The translations under genes and the position numbers were made by a program. Shown in pieces: positions 19,741 to 26,907 of a stretch of 64,000 nucleotides of DNA. Numbering within the stretch: position 1 is the first letter of the stretch; the number at the start of each line of letters is the position of its first letter. Under the pieces are notes generated by a model, which searched no databases, was not told the origin of the DNA, and saw nothing but the letters and a program-made list of their open reading frames with translations. This DNA is from Pseudomonadota bacterium (lineage in GTDB: Bacteria > Bdellovibrionota > Bacteriovoracia > Bacteriovoracales > Bacteriovoracaceae): assembly GCA_027487515.1 (NCBI GenBank), contig JAIYDL010000019.1, forward strand, positions 124,001-188,000, written 5' to 3'.

Positions 19741-20216
19741 TGAAGCGTCAGCTCCTCGACCGGCTCCTGAGTCAGGCGCGAGAGGAACTCTCAGGCCTTG
19801 AGGCTTCGGCCAAAGCAAACCGAGACTTCGCCACGGACCAAGAATTCAAGGCCGAGAGTAAGTATGACACCCGGGCCCTTGAGGCATCGTACCTTGCCAG
19901 CGCCGAGGCCAAGCGAGTGGAGGAACTCAAACTCGAGATCCAGATTCTGGATGAGGTTGATCTCGAAGCCTCGGTGCGGATGGGAGAAATCAGTATCGGG
20001 GCCCTGGTCGATCTGCGCTACCATGACCAAGTCCGAAAGTACTTCCTCATCCCCACCGCCGGAGGCTCTTTACTGAAGGTCGATGCGGAGGCGGTGCTCG
20101 TGGTTTCAGTGTTCTCGCCCATCGGGGATGCTCTCCTGGGCCTCAGGACCGGAGACGAGTTCGAGGTCGAAACCCCCAAGGAAACTCGCCAGTACCAGGT
20201 CATCGCCTTCCACTGA
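19740..20216 (+). CDS. GreA/GreB-type C-domain protein (non-canonical Gre factor)
   Basis: A 158-residue protein with a helical N-terminal hairpin and a C-terminal Gre FKBP-like domain (F-S-P-I-G-D-A-L-L-G-L-R-T-G-D-E-F-E-V). The N-part carries Y-D-T-R-A-L-E-A-S-Y-L-A, shared by a group of short Gre-like proteins, in place of the canonical G-D-L-S-E-N-A-E-Y tip of GreA. It may enter the RNA polymerase secondary channel but probably not as a standard transcript-cleavage factor. The start overlaps the previous stop by one base (TAATG), so translation is probably coupled. No strong ribosome-binding site of its own is visible. Confidence 0.75.
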   Translation: MKRQLLDRLLSQAREELSGLEASAKANRDFATDQEFKAESKYDTRALEASYLASAEAKRVEELKLEIQILDEVDLEASVRMGEISIGALVDLRYHDQVRKYFLIPTAGGSLLKVDAEAVLVVSVFSPIGDALLGLRTGDEFEVETPKETRQYQVIAFH

Positions 20217-20347
20217 CACAAAATCTTGCCAGTGGTCTCCCTTCTGCGGCGAAGAACGGAACTCTAGGATACTGGATCTTTAACGTCGGAAAATAACCTT
20301 CAAGTCCTAGGTGCACCTCACCGATACTTCGGTAGAGGTAATCCTGC

Positions 20348-20692
20348 ATGAAGAAAATCCTATCGATGATGATCCTTAGCATCACCCTGACCGCTTGGGC
20401 GGAAGTTTCTCCGCAGCACGTGGAGAGCATGCTCCAGCAGATGGTCCGAGAGAACGTCATCTCAGCGCCCGAGGCCGAGAAGGCGAGACTCCGGATGAAA
20501 AGCCTTTCCCCCGAGCAGTGGAGAGACATTAATAAGAAAGCCGCGGACGTCGCCGCTCGATCTCCGGCCTCGCTTACGCCGTCGGAGAATAAAATTGAAG
20601 AGGTGCATTCGGTGGATCTGGATGGGAAACAGTTTAAGGAAATTCAGAACGAAATGAAGAAGATCGTGCCGGAGTTTCGGTCCCACGACTAA
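20348..20692 (+). CDS. Small exported helical protein of unknown function
   Basis: A 114-residue protein with a signal peptide (M-K-K-I-L-S-M-M-I-L-S-I-T-L-T-A-W-A, cleavage near residue 18) and a mature part that looks mostly helical and highly charged. No domain is recognised. A small ACCGA/TCGGT hairpin lies just upstream (about 20316-20338), and the ribosome-binding site is weak. The IS remnant begins 5 bp after its stop. Confidence 0.6.
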   Translation: MKKILSMMILSITLTAWAEVSPQHVESMLQQMVRENVISAPEAEKARLRMKSLSPEQWRDINKKAADVAARSPASLTPSENKIEEVHSVDLDGKQFKEIQNEMKKIVPEFRSHD

Positions 20693-20696
20693 CCTG

Positions 20697-20717
20697 AACT
20701 GCCTGACGACAGTGGTG
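20697..20717 (+). repeat. Left terminal inverted repeat of the IS
   Basis: The sequence AACTGCC...AGTGGTG pairs with the right end at 21587-21607 and with the remnant ends at 4663-4848. Confidence 0.75.
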
Positions 20718-20838
20718 ATGATTGATTTTAAATATGCTCCGGTGATCATTCCATAAATTTTAAGCTACGTTTCAGAATCGTGTAACTCCGCCCACATACA
20801 AATCTTAGGTCTGGATTGTATCTTGCAATCAAGAAGGA

Positions 20839-21607
20839 ATGATCACCTCATGTCCTAATAAAGCTTGTGCAGCTCCTCAAAATTTTTGCCGGGATGGATT
20901 CTTCCGTCGCAAAGATGACTCCAAAATGATCCAGCGCTATCGCTGCAAAACATGTGGAGAGCGCTTTTCGGCCGCTACTTTTTCTGAGGCCTTCCGGCAA
21001 AAACGGCGACGAATCAACGGGTCTCTCCTGAAGTTACTGTCCTCAAACGTTTCTCAGCGTCGAGCTGCGATCTTCTTAGGGGTTAATCGGAAAACCATCG
21101 AGCGCCGAGTACCGTTCCTTGGGAAAAGATGCCGACGTATGAATGACCGTTTTCTCCGAAAGATTGCTGGCAACGTGCACAACATTCAAATCGATGACCT
21201 CATCACGAAAGAGAACTCAAAGCTCAAGCCCCTGACGGTGTCCATCGCGGTCGACGAACACCGGCGGAGCATCCTGGGGCTGGAGGTCTCACAGATTCCT
21301 GCCTTCGGAGTTCTCGCGCTACCCGTACTTTGTTTCGAAGTACCTTCACCGTGCAAAGCATGTGACCTTCCTTAGTGAGCGAGCATGTGTTGCCGGGCAG
21401 GGAGAGTTAAAGAAAGTCCGATTCGACCCGCTTTTCATCGTCAATCATACCTGTGCGACCCTCCGGGCGAACATCAATCGACTCATCCGAAAAACCTGGT
21501 GTACCACGAAGGACCCCAAGCGCTTGCAGGATCACCTAGACATCTTCATGTACTACTACAACACGGCCCTCTTACCTCAGACGGAACACCACTATAGTAT
21601 GGCAGTT
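20839..21607 (+). pseudogene. Broken IS transposase (internal deletion and frameshift)
   Basis: The first part (20839 to about 21300) encodes a four-Cys zinc ribbon (C-P-N-K-A-C...C-K-T-C-G-E-R-F), a helix-turn-helix (S-Q-R-R-A-A-I-F-L-G-V-N-R-K-T-I) and the first catalytic Asp region (Q-I-D-D-L-I-T-K-E). It loses frame after V-S-Q-I-P-A-F-G. The rest continues in the next frame from about 21311 (F-S-R-Y-P-Y-F-V-S-K-Y) to the family C-terminus (C-V-A-G-Q-G-E-L-K-K-V-R-F-D-P-L). The middle of the DDE core appears missing, because the total length is well below an intact enzyme, so the element cannot move on its own. Confidence 0.8.
21587..21607 (-). repeat. Right terminal inverted repeat of the IS
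   Basis: This is the inverted partner of 20697-20717. Its outermost bases TT plus the next base A form the TAA stop codon of the DUF1232 gene read on the minus strand. Confidence 0.75.
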
Positions 21608-21956
21608 AGTAGGGATGACCTACGTAGGCCCAGAGCTTCTTCTTGATGAAGCGAGGAACAAAGAACTGAAGCCCCCGGGCCACCGCCCGCAACCGTGCAA
21701 AGGCCTTCATGTCCCACGGGAAGTGCGACAAAAGAATCCGGGAGTCGAGGACAGAGAAAAAGTAATCCAGGATGATCGCCAGAATGACGAAGTCATCGAG
21801 AAGGCCGAAGACGGGGATCCAGTCCGGGATCAGGTCGAACGGAGACACGAGCAGCGCCAGGAGCGCGATGAGGATCTTCTTGTCGCGGGAAGGGATGCGT
21901 TCGTCGGTTGCCGTGTTCTTGAGAAAGTCTTTGAGGTCACGAAAAAATTTCATCAT
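21606..21956 (-). CDS. YkvA-like DUF1232 membrane protein
   Basis: A 116-residue protein with the DUF1232 signature S-P-F-D-L-I-P-D-W-I-P-V-F-G-L-L-D-D near residues 38-55, inside a hydrophobic pair of helices. The function of the family is unknown. Its TAA stop lies at the junction with the IS right repeat, so the original C-terminus may have been cut or replaced by the insertion. The ATG overlaps the tcdA stop by 4 bp, marking it as the last gene of an rlmN-tcdA-DUF1232 operon. Confidence 0.85.
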   Translation of the reverse strand: MMKFFRDLKDFLKNTATDERIPSRDKKILIALLALLVSPFDLIPDWIPVFGLLDDFVILAIILDYFFSVLDSRILLSHFPWDMKAFARLRAVARGLQFFVPRFIKKKLWAYVGHPY

Positions 21957-22744
21957 GGTCGAAGATCCTTTGTGAGTTCGCGCAGGACAAGGGAAGTCGC
22001 GGCGAAAGCGAAGGCACCGGTGACGAAGCTGGCCGAGCCAAAGCCCTCTTCGCAGTCCATGTTCTTCGCAAGGCCTGGGGGTTTATATGTGAGGCAGCCA
22101 TCGGCCGTGGGGTAGACCGCCCGTTCGTGAGACCACACTGCCCAGACTCCAAAGTCCCCCTCGGTCTCTGCGGGGAAAGCGAAGTCGCGCCGGAGTTTTT
22201 TCCGTAGCTGCGCTAGGAGTCTGTCGTTGGCCGACGTCGCCATGTCGGTGACTCGGATCTGCTGCGGATCAACCTTGCCGCCGGCGCCGCCCATGACGAC
22301 GAGGGGAACGCCTTCCTTGCGGCAGTGATCAATGAGGTGGCACTTGTTGGTGAAGTCGTCGCACGCATCGATGACGAAGTCGTAGCGCTGCTGGAAAATC
22401 AGTTCGCGGGATTTGGGACTAAAAAAACACTGGTGGGTTTCCACGACGCAGTCGGGGTGAATGTCTCGGATCCGCGCCCGCATCACATCGACTTTGAACT
22501 GGCCCACGGTTGCGCTCACGGCGTGGACCTGGCGGTTGATGTTGGTGACACAGACATCGTCGAGGTCGACGAGGGTGATGGCACCGATGCCCGTGCGGGC
22601 GAGGGCTTCGGCCACCCAAGAGCCGACGCCGCCGATGCCGATGACGAGGACGTGAGAAGTTTTAATCTTCTCTAGGCCCCGGGCCCCGAAGAGCCGGCCT
22701 ATCCCCCCGAACCGTGCGTAGTAGTCCGTGTCAGTGGAGTGCAT
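21953..22744 (-). CDS. tcdA: tRNA threonylcarbamoyladenosine dehydratase (TcdA/CsdL)
   Basis: An E1-like ThiF/MoeB/HesA-fold enzyme of 263 residues that uses ATP to cyclise t6A37 in tRNA to ct6A. The nucleotide-binding loop is G-I-G-G-V-G-S-W near residues 36-43. The conserved D-D-V-C-V-T-N-I-N-R-Q block follows, then D-A-C-D-D-F-T-N-K and the TcdA-type C-terminal F-V-T-G-A-F-A-F segment. It starts within the last codons of rlmN (14-bp overlap) and overlaps the DUF1232 gene at its 3' end. Two tRNA/rRNA-modification genes in one operon suggest a translation-fidelity unit. Confidence 0.9.
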   Translation of the reverse strand: MHSTDTDYYARFGGIGRLFGARGLEKIKTSHVLVIGIGGVGSWVAEALARTGIGAITLVDLDDVCVTNINRQVHAVSATVGQFKVDVMRARIRDIHPDCVVETHQCFFSPKSRELIFQQRYDFVIDACDDFTNKCHLIDHCRKEGVPLVVMGGAGGKVDPQQIRVTDMATSANDRLLAQLRKKLRRDFAFPAETEGDFGVWAVWSHERAVYPTADGCLTYKPPGLAKNMDCEEGFGSASFVTGAFAFAATSLVLRELTKDLRP

Positions 22745-23780
22745 GTTCCCTCGCGAGATGAGTGACTTTGAGTTGCCCGCAGGCGGCCAGGATCTCTGCT
22801 CCCTTCGTGGTCCGAACCATGACCCGAAGTTTTCGTGCGACGAGTGCTTCTCGGAACGCTTCGACCGCCTCCGCCGAAGGTCTCTCCCAGCGCGCTCCGG
22901 GGAACGGATTGAAAGGGATGAGATTCACCAGGGCCTTCCGGTGTCCCAGGAGGTCTCCCAGCGCATCTGCATGCCTGGGTGAGATGTTGAAATCTCGGAT
23001 CATGAGGTATTCGTAGGTGATGAACTGCCGCGGCAGGAGTGGGAGTCGGTCGAGCTCCCGAAGCACCGCCTCGAGGGGGAAGCGCTCACTCACGGGGATG
23101 AGCTGGCGACGCTCGGCCTCGAACGGAGAGTGCAGCGAGAGCGCCAAATTCACTTTCGGGGACTCTCGCAACCGGGGGAGCGCTGGTAGATAACCGACGG
23201 TTGAGAGTGTCAGTTGGCGGTGCCCCAGGTCGACGAGTTGTGAGTCGGTGAAGATCCGGATCGCCTGTTCAACTTCTGCGACGTTATGGAGAGGCTCCCC
23301 CTGTCCCATGAAGACGATGCTCGGCGGGAGCTCTCCGGGGACTCTTGCCTGAAGCCAGCGCTTAACCGTGAGGTACTGCCCGACGATTTCCCCGCTGGTG
23401 AGGTGGCGCTTTAGGCCCTGGGTTCCGGTGTAGCAGAAGCTACAATTCATGGCGCAGCCAACCTGAGTGGAGAGGCACACCGTGAAGCGTTTGTGGAAGG
23501 GAATCAGCACCGTTTCTACTTCCAGGCCGTCGGTGAGTCGCAGAAGAAACTTCACCGTTCCATCGGTCGCTTCTTGCTGGGCCGTGATGGCCGGGAGAGA
23601 GAAGTCCAGCTCCTCACGGAGCTGGGTCAGGAGCCCCGGTGAAACGTGCCGGCCGAGAACGGCCTCACTGCGGTAGATCCCGTCGAGAAGGAAGGGAAGG
23701 ACAAAAGGAGATGCCCCGGATTTCGCCAGGAGCGAGATCCAGTCAACCTGAGAAAGGGAGAATGCCGACCGCAGTGCCAT
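22731..23780 (-). CDS. rlmN: Dual-specificity rRNA/tRNA adenine-C2 methyltransferase RlmN
   Basis: A radical-SAM methyltransferase of 349 residues that methylates C2 of A2503 in 23S rRNA and A37 in some tRNAs. The 4Fe-4S cysteines are C109, C113 and C116 (C-A-M-N-C-S-F-C). The G-Q-G-E-P-L-H-N SAM motif follows, and the substrate-cross-linking cysteine is present in A-A-C-G-Q-L near the C-terminus, which separates active RlmN from inactive paralogues. It heads the operon with tcdA and the DUF1232 gene. An upstream Shine-Dalgarno sequence is not obvious. Confidence 0.95.
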   Translation of the reverse strand: MALRSAFSLSQVDWISLLAKSGASPFVLPFLLDGIYRSEAVLGRHVSPGLLTQLREELDFSLPAITAQQEATDGTVKFLLRLTDGLEVETVLIPFHKRFTVCLSTQVGCAMNCSFCYTGTQGLKRHLTSGEIVGQYLTVKRWLQARVPGELPPSIVFMGQGEPLHNVAEVEQAIRIFTDSQLVDLGHRQLTLSTVGYLPALPRLRESPKVNLALSLHSPFEAERRQLIPVSERFPLEAVLRELDRLPLLPRQFITYEYLMIRDFNISPRHADALGDLLGHRKALVNLIPFNPFPGARWERPSAEAVEAFREALVARKLRVMVRTTKGAEILAACGQLKVTHLAREHALH

Positions 23781-23873
23781 GGGGGGGAGTATAGCTTGTG
23801 AGCATCCAGATTGTCAGGAAGATTACCGGTACATTCGTTGACCAGATCAATCCGAACGAGCATAATTAAGCCC

Positions 23874-24458
23874 ATGAAATCCCTGCGCTTCATCCTACCG
23901 CTCGCAGTCCTCTTCACGGGGTGCACCCTCGCTCCTCCACAGACCCCGGTGCCCGCGGTGAAGCCGAGTCCTCCTCGGCAGACGAAGCCTCGGGCCAGTC
24001 ATTCTACACCAACCGAGCGGCCTCAGCGGCAGGCCGTCTGGGAGCTTCTCTCCGGGAACACTCTGACTCTCTATGTTCAAAATATTGCCTCGAAGAAGTC
24101 TGTGAATGTCACTCTTCAGCGAGGCCTCAATCTTCATCCCTTGCCGGTCGGGGATTGGGAACTGACTGGCCTTTCGGACGGGACCACGACCTACACCGCA
24201 CTCCCGGGGCTTCGGCGCTTTGTGTTCAACATGGCACGAGTGCCGTTCGTGTACGCTGGGAGCATCCTGGTCGGTTGCCCGAAGGTTGACGGAGAGAACC
24301 TACGTTCATTAAAGGTCATGCGGTACTTCAACCGCTACCCCTTCGCCGGAGAGTCGCGGTTGTGCGAGGTTGTGGTTGGCAACGACTTGCAGGGAACTCA
24401 GGAGCGCCTCCGGGGACGCTTTAAAAATCAGAAGTTAAAACTCCGAGTGGGTCTCTGA
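23874..24458 (+). CDS. Predicted lipoprotein, function unknown
   Basis: A 194-residue product starting at the ATG at 23874, which gives a type II signal peptide with lipobox L-F-T-G-C. A Pro/Thr/Lys-rich linker of about 40 residues leads to a beta-rich domain with two later cysteines (V-G-C-P and L-C-E-V). No family is recognised. A branched hairpin followed by TTTT lies after the stop, so it is probably monocistronic. It lies between rlmN and the gliding-type locus, but nothing ties it to either. Confidence 0.65.
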   Translation: MKSLRFILPLAVLFTGCTLAPPQTPVPAVKPSPPRQTKPRASHSTPTERPQRQAVWELLSGNTLTLYVQNIASKKSVNVTLQRGLNLHPLPVGDWELTGLSDGTTTYTALPGLRRFVFNMARVPFVYAGSILVGCPKVDGENLRSLKVMRYFNRYPFAGESRLCEVVVGNDLQGTQERLRGRFKNQKLKLRVGL

Positions 24459-24480
24459 GCCAAGGATTGTTTGCACGCAG

Positions 24481-24542
24481 GGCCGGGACTCGCTGAGCTT
24501 GTTGGCATCGCTGCCGTAAGCGTTTCAAGTCCCGCGCCTTTT
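24481..24542 (+). terminator. Branched hairpin with T-tract, possible terminator
   Basis: GGCCGGGACT (24481-24490) can pair with AGTCCCGCGCC (24528-24538), followed by TTTT. An inner GGCA/TGCC hairpin sits in the long loop. It would end the lipoprotein transcript before the promoter at 24564. Confidence 0.4.
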
Positions 24543-24563
24543 GCATTTTACCGCAAATCCCGA

Positions 24564-24591
24564 TTGTGAAAAAACTGCAGAAGCGTAGAAT
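24564..24591 (+). promoter_or_regulatory. Predicted sigma-70-like promoter of the first gliding-type operon
   Basis: TTGTGA (24564-24569), a 16-bp spacer, then TAGAAT (24586-24591). The same arrangement, with an identical spacer length and a shared GCAGAAG just before the -10, occurs at 28693-28720. Confidence 0.6.
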
Positions 24592-24629
24592 CGAGAGCGA
24601 TAGCACAATTCTTTACGACTCGGGTTTGT

Positions 24630-24655
24630 GTTGGACGTTACTTCAAGCTGCACGT
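24630..24655 (+). promoter_or_regulatory. Conserved 26-nt leader element, copy 1
   Basis: It starts GTTGGACGTTAC and ends GCTGCACGT. It is identical to 28758-28783 except for one T/C. It lies 39 nt after the predicted -10 and about 100 nt before the start codon of the VWA lipoprotein gene. The unit can also be read in frame as L-D-V-T-S-S-C-T in both copies. Confidence 0.65.
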
Positions 24656-24753
24656 TGGTAGATCCCAAAACCGAGAAGAACCGTAGACGAAATCGCTCCC
24701 GGGCCTCGAGGCCTATGGCGTTTCACCACCTACGCTCCGGCAGGAGTCTAGTC

Positions 24754-26184
24754 ATGAAGACCAGAGTTTCAGCGCTTTCGAACTTATTTCTTATGCTCTC
24801 CTTCTCGCTCTTCTTGGAGAGCTGTAACAAGGAAGACTTCTACGAGAAGGAGTACCTCGATAACCCGTATCAAACGGCACCGACGGAAACGGATGTTCCC
24901 GGTGACACAGGTCCTGGGCCAGGAGTGGGCGATCAGGGAGGGACGAGCGGAACGACCGGAGTCACTGGAGGACAGGCCGGGACCCCCTCAACCGGCACGG
25001 ATGGATCTACAGTAGGTGGATCGACTGGTGGAACAACTGGCGGTGGAGTCGATGGATCGACCACCTCCGGGCAGACCGGCGGCATCGGCGCAGATGGATC
25101 TGCGGCCGGCGGTACTTCTGCTGGTGGCTCAGCAGGTGGTGTGACCACCGGTGGCGCAGATGGATCTGCGGCCGGCGGTGCTTCTGCTGGTGGCTCAGCA
25201 GGTGGTGTGACCACTGGTGGCGCAGACGGATCTGCGGCCGGTGGTGCTTCTGCTGGTGGCTCCGCAGGTGGTGTGACCACCGGTGGCGCAGACGGATCTG
25301 CGGCCGGCGGTTCCTCCACCGGTGGAGGGAATCCGGCGCCAACCATCGAGACCGAAACTTTCCGGCAGGTGTCCAGCACCGCGAAGAAGCTCGACATCGT
25401 GTGGATCATCGATAACTCGGGCTCCATGGCCGATGAGCAAAGTGCGCTCGGGACTAACTTCAGTGCCTTCATCAATGAGTTCATCACGAAGGACGTCGAC
25501 TTCAAAATGGCGATCACGACCACGGACGTGAGTTCGGCCGATCGGAAAGGTCGCATGGTAACTGACTCCAACACGAGGCTTACCTCCGCCCAAGCGCAGA
25601 GTAATGAGCTCCGCTTCAAAGATGACTTCCGGCGGATGGTTCGCGTCGGTACGAGCGGCTCCGGGAATGAAAAAGGGCTCGAGGCCGCCGAAGGTTTCAT
25701 GCAGAAGCACGCCACCTCCTTCCTGCGCCCAGACGCGTACCTTGCCGTCGTCGTCGTGAGTGACGAAGAAGATCAGTCCCCTCGGGCGGTGACCTTCTAC
25801 ACCGACTATCTTAAATCGTTCAAGGCCCAGGCCGGGCTGGTGAAGGTTTACACCATCGCCGATGTCAACCGGACGAATTCTGGTAATGGAATTACCACCG
25901 GTGCCGATAGATACATGGAAGCCTCGACCCAGACCGCTGGATCGGTGGCGGACATCCGGGCCGATTTCTATCGAACCCTGAGTGAGATGGGCGACTCGAT
26001 CATCAATCTCTTGGACTCTTTTGCTCTGGCCCATGATCCGGCCGCGGGGACACTCCGGGTCTTTGTGAACGGGGCGGAGACCACGCAGTTTGATCTCGAC
26101 GTGGCGTCTCGGTCGATCCGGTTTCTTCCAGGAAATCTTCCTCCCGTTGGTGCGGAAATAACAGTTCAGTACGTTAAACAGTAG
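24754..26184 (+). CDS. VWA-domain lipoprotein with Gly/Ser/Ala-rich repeat stalk (CglB-like adhesin candidate)
   Basis: A 476-residue lipoprotein. The ATG at 24754 follows an AGGAG box and yields a lipobox L-E-S-C (C24). Residues 50-195 are a low-complexity stalk containing three full 22-residue repeats and a partial one. The VWA domain starts near residue 210 with a complete MIDAS motif D220-x-S222-x-S224 (I-I-D-N-S-G-S-M) and later V-V-V-V-S-D-E-E-D. In Myxococcus, CglB is an outer-membrane VWA lipoprotein adhesin of the gliding machine. The same fold, lipidation and genetic context here suggest an analogous role, which is inference. It is the first gene of the operon. Confidence 0.85.
   Translation: MKTRVSALSNLFLMLSFSLFLESCNKEDFYEKEYLDNPYQTAPTETDVPGDTGPGPGVGDQGGTSGTTGVTGGQAGTPSTGTDGSTVGGSTGGTTGGGVDGSTTSGQTGGIGADGSAAGGTSAGGSAGGVTTGGADGSAAGGASAGGSAGGVTTGGADGSAAGGASAGGSAGGVTTGGADGSAAGGSSTGGGNPAPTIETETFRQVSSTAKKLDIVWIIDNSGSMADEQSALGTNFSAFINEFITKDVDFKMAITTTDVSSADRKGRMVTDSNTRLTSAQAQSNELRFKDDFRRMVRVGTSGSGNEKGLEAAEGFMQKHATSFLRPDAYLAVVVVSDEEDQSPRAVTFYTDYLKSFKAQAGLVKVYTIADVNRTNSGNGITTGADRYMEASTQTAGSVADIRADFYRTLSEMGDSIINLLDSFALAHDPAAGTLRVFVNGAETTQFDLDVASRSIRFLPGNLPPVGAEITVQYVKQ
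25087..25317 (+). repeat. 66-bp in-frame tandem repeat in the VWA lipoprotein
   Basis: Units start at 25087, 25153 and 25219, with a partial unit at 25285. Each encodes G-A-D-G-S-A-A-G-G-x-S-A-G-G-S-A-G-G-V-T-T-G. They are nearly identical at DNA level, so unit number can change by recombination without breaking the frame. Confidence 0.9.
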
Positions 26185-26199
26185 AGCAATGAGGGACGT

Positions 26200-26898
26200 A
26201 TGCTAAAATCTTTGACCTGGGCCTTGGGTGCCGTTCTGATGCTATCGCGGGCAACGTTTGCGGGAGAGGAGTCGCTCTACGACTTCCTCTGGCTCGACCC
26301 CGATAAAAAAGTCTACGTCCTCCAGAACAAGCTCTATAAAAAAGAAAACTCCTTTTACTTCGACCTCGGGTACATCTCAAACTTCACCTCGAAGTTTCAG
26401 GACACCAACGGCTACTCCTTCAAGGCCGGCTACTACATCCACGAGGAGTGGGGCCTGGAGGTTTTCTACCACCAGTACGCCAATAGAAATAACGACGACT
26501 TCCGAAACGTTCGGCTGATCAACGAAGCCGAGCCCTTCATCCGCCGGATGAAAGGCTCCTACGGTGCGGCCGTGATCTGGTCACCCTTCTACGGCAAGAT
26601 CAACACCTTCAATCAGATCTTCTACTTCGACTGGTCCTTCGGCGCCGGTTACGCCCAAGTGAGGGCCGACAGCAATCTCAAAACGGTGCGACAGGATAAC
26701 GTTCCCAATAGCTACGACCAAGAGGTCTACAACGGCGCCGTCCTGAAAACCAAGCTCAAGTTTCACCTTCGCGAGAATCTCCATCTCGGTGTGGAGTACA
26801 TGAACACCTACTACATGGCCCCGGGACCCCAGAACCCGAAGTCCGATAAGCTTCGGACGAACACGGATCTCATCTTCAGCGTTGGCTTCTCTTACTAA
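26200..26898 (+). CDS. Outer-membrane beta-barrel protein (gliding-locus OMP)
   Basis: A 232-residue protein with a signal peptide (cleavage near residue 21). The mature part alternates short amphipathic beta strands rich in Tyr/Phe and ends in an aromatic residue (S-V-G-F-S-Y), as expected for an outer-membrane barrel. It resembles the deltaproteobacterial barrel family seen beside gliding motor genes (GltA/GltB type in Myxococcus). It follows the VWA lipoprotein by 15 bp and precedes a TPR protein by 9 bp, so all three are probably one transcript and one envelope complex. Confidence 0.75.
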   Translation: MLKSLTWALGAVLMLSRATFAGEESLYDFLWLDPDKKVYVLQNKLYKKENSFYFDLGYISNFTSKFQDTNGYSFKAGYYIHEEWGLEVFYHQYANRNNDDFRNVRLINEAEPFIRRMKGSYGAAVIWSPFYGKINTFNQIFYFDWSFGAGYAQVRADSNLKTVRQDNVPNSYDQEVYNGAVLKTKLKFHLRENLHLGVEYMNTYYMAPGPQNPKSDKLRTNTDLIFSVGFSY

Positions 26899-26907
26899 GG
26901 AATGTCT

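Larger units (their letters stand above)
20697..21607 (+). mobile_element. Degenerate insertion sequence (zinc-ribbon/DDE transposase type) with terminal inverted repeats
   Basis: The left end AACTGCCTGACGACAGTGG (20697-20715) and the right end (21589-21607, minus strand AACTGCCATACTATAGTGG) match in 15 of 19 positions, and both continue with TG. Between them lies a broken transposase gene. The element is about 911 bp. No target duplication is visible. The base composition and weak codon bias differ from the flanking genes. The architecture (N-terminal zinc ribbon, helix-turn-helix, DDE core) is IS1/IS1595-like; exact family assignment needs a database search. Confidence 0.8.

Noticed and set aside
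25087..25317. Regularly spaced direct repeats, possible CRISPR array
   Set aside because: The repeats are contiguous 66-bp units inside a coding frame with no spacers; they encode the lipoprotein stalk.
24933..25715. Long minus-strand frame rich in Pro/Ala across the repeats
   Set aside because: It is a shadow of the Gly/Ser-rich repeat region; no ribosome-binding site or domain.
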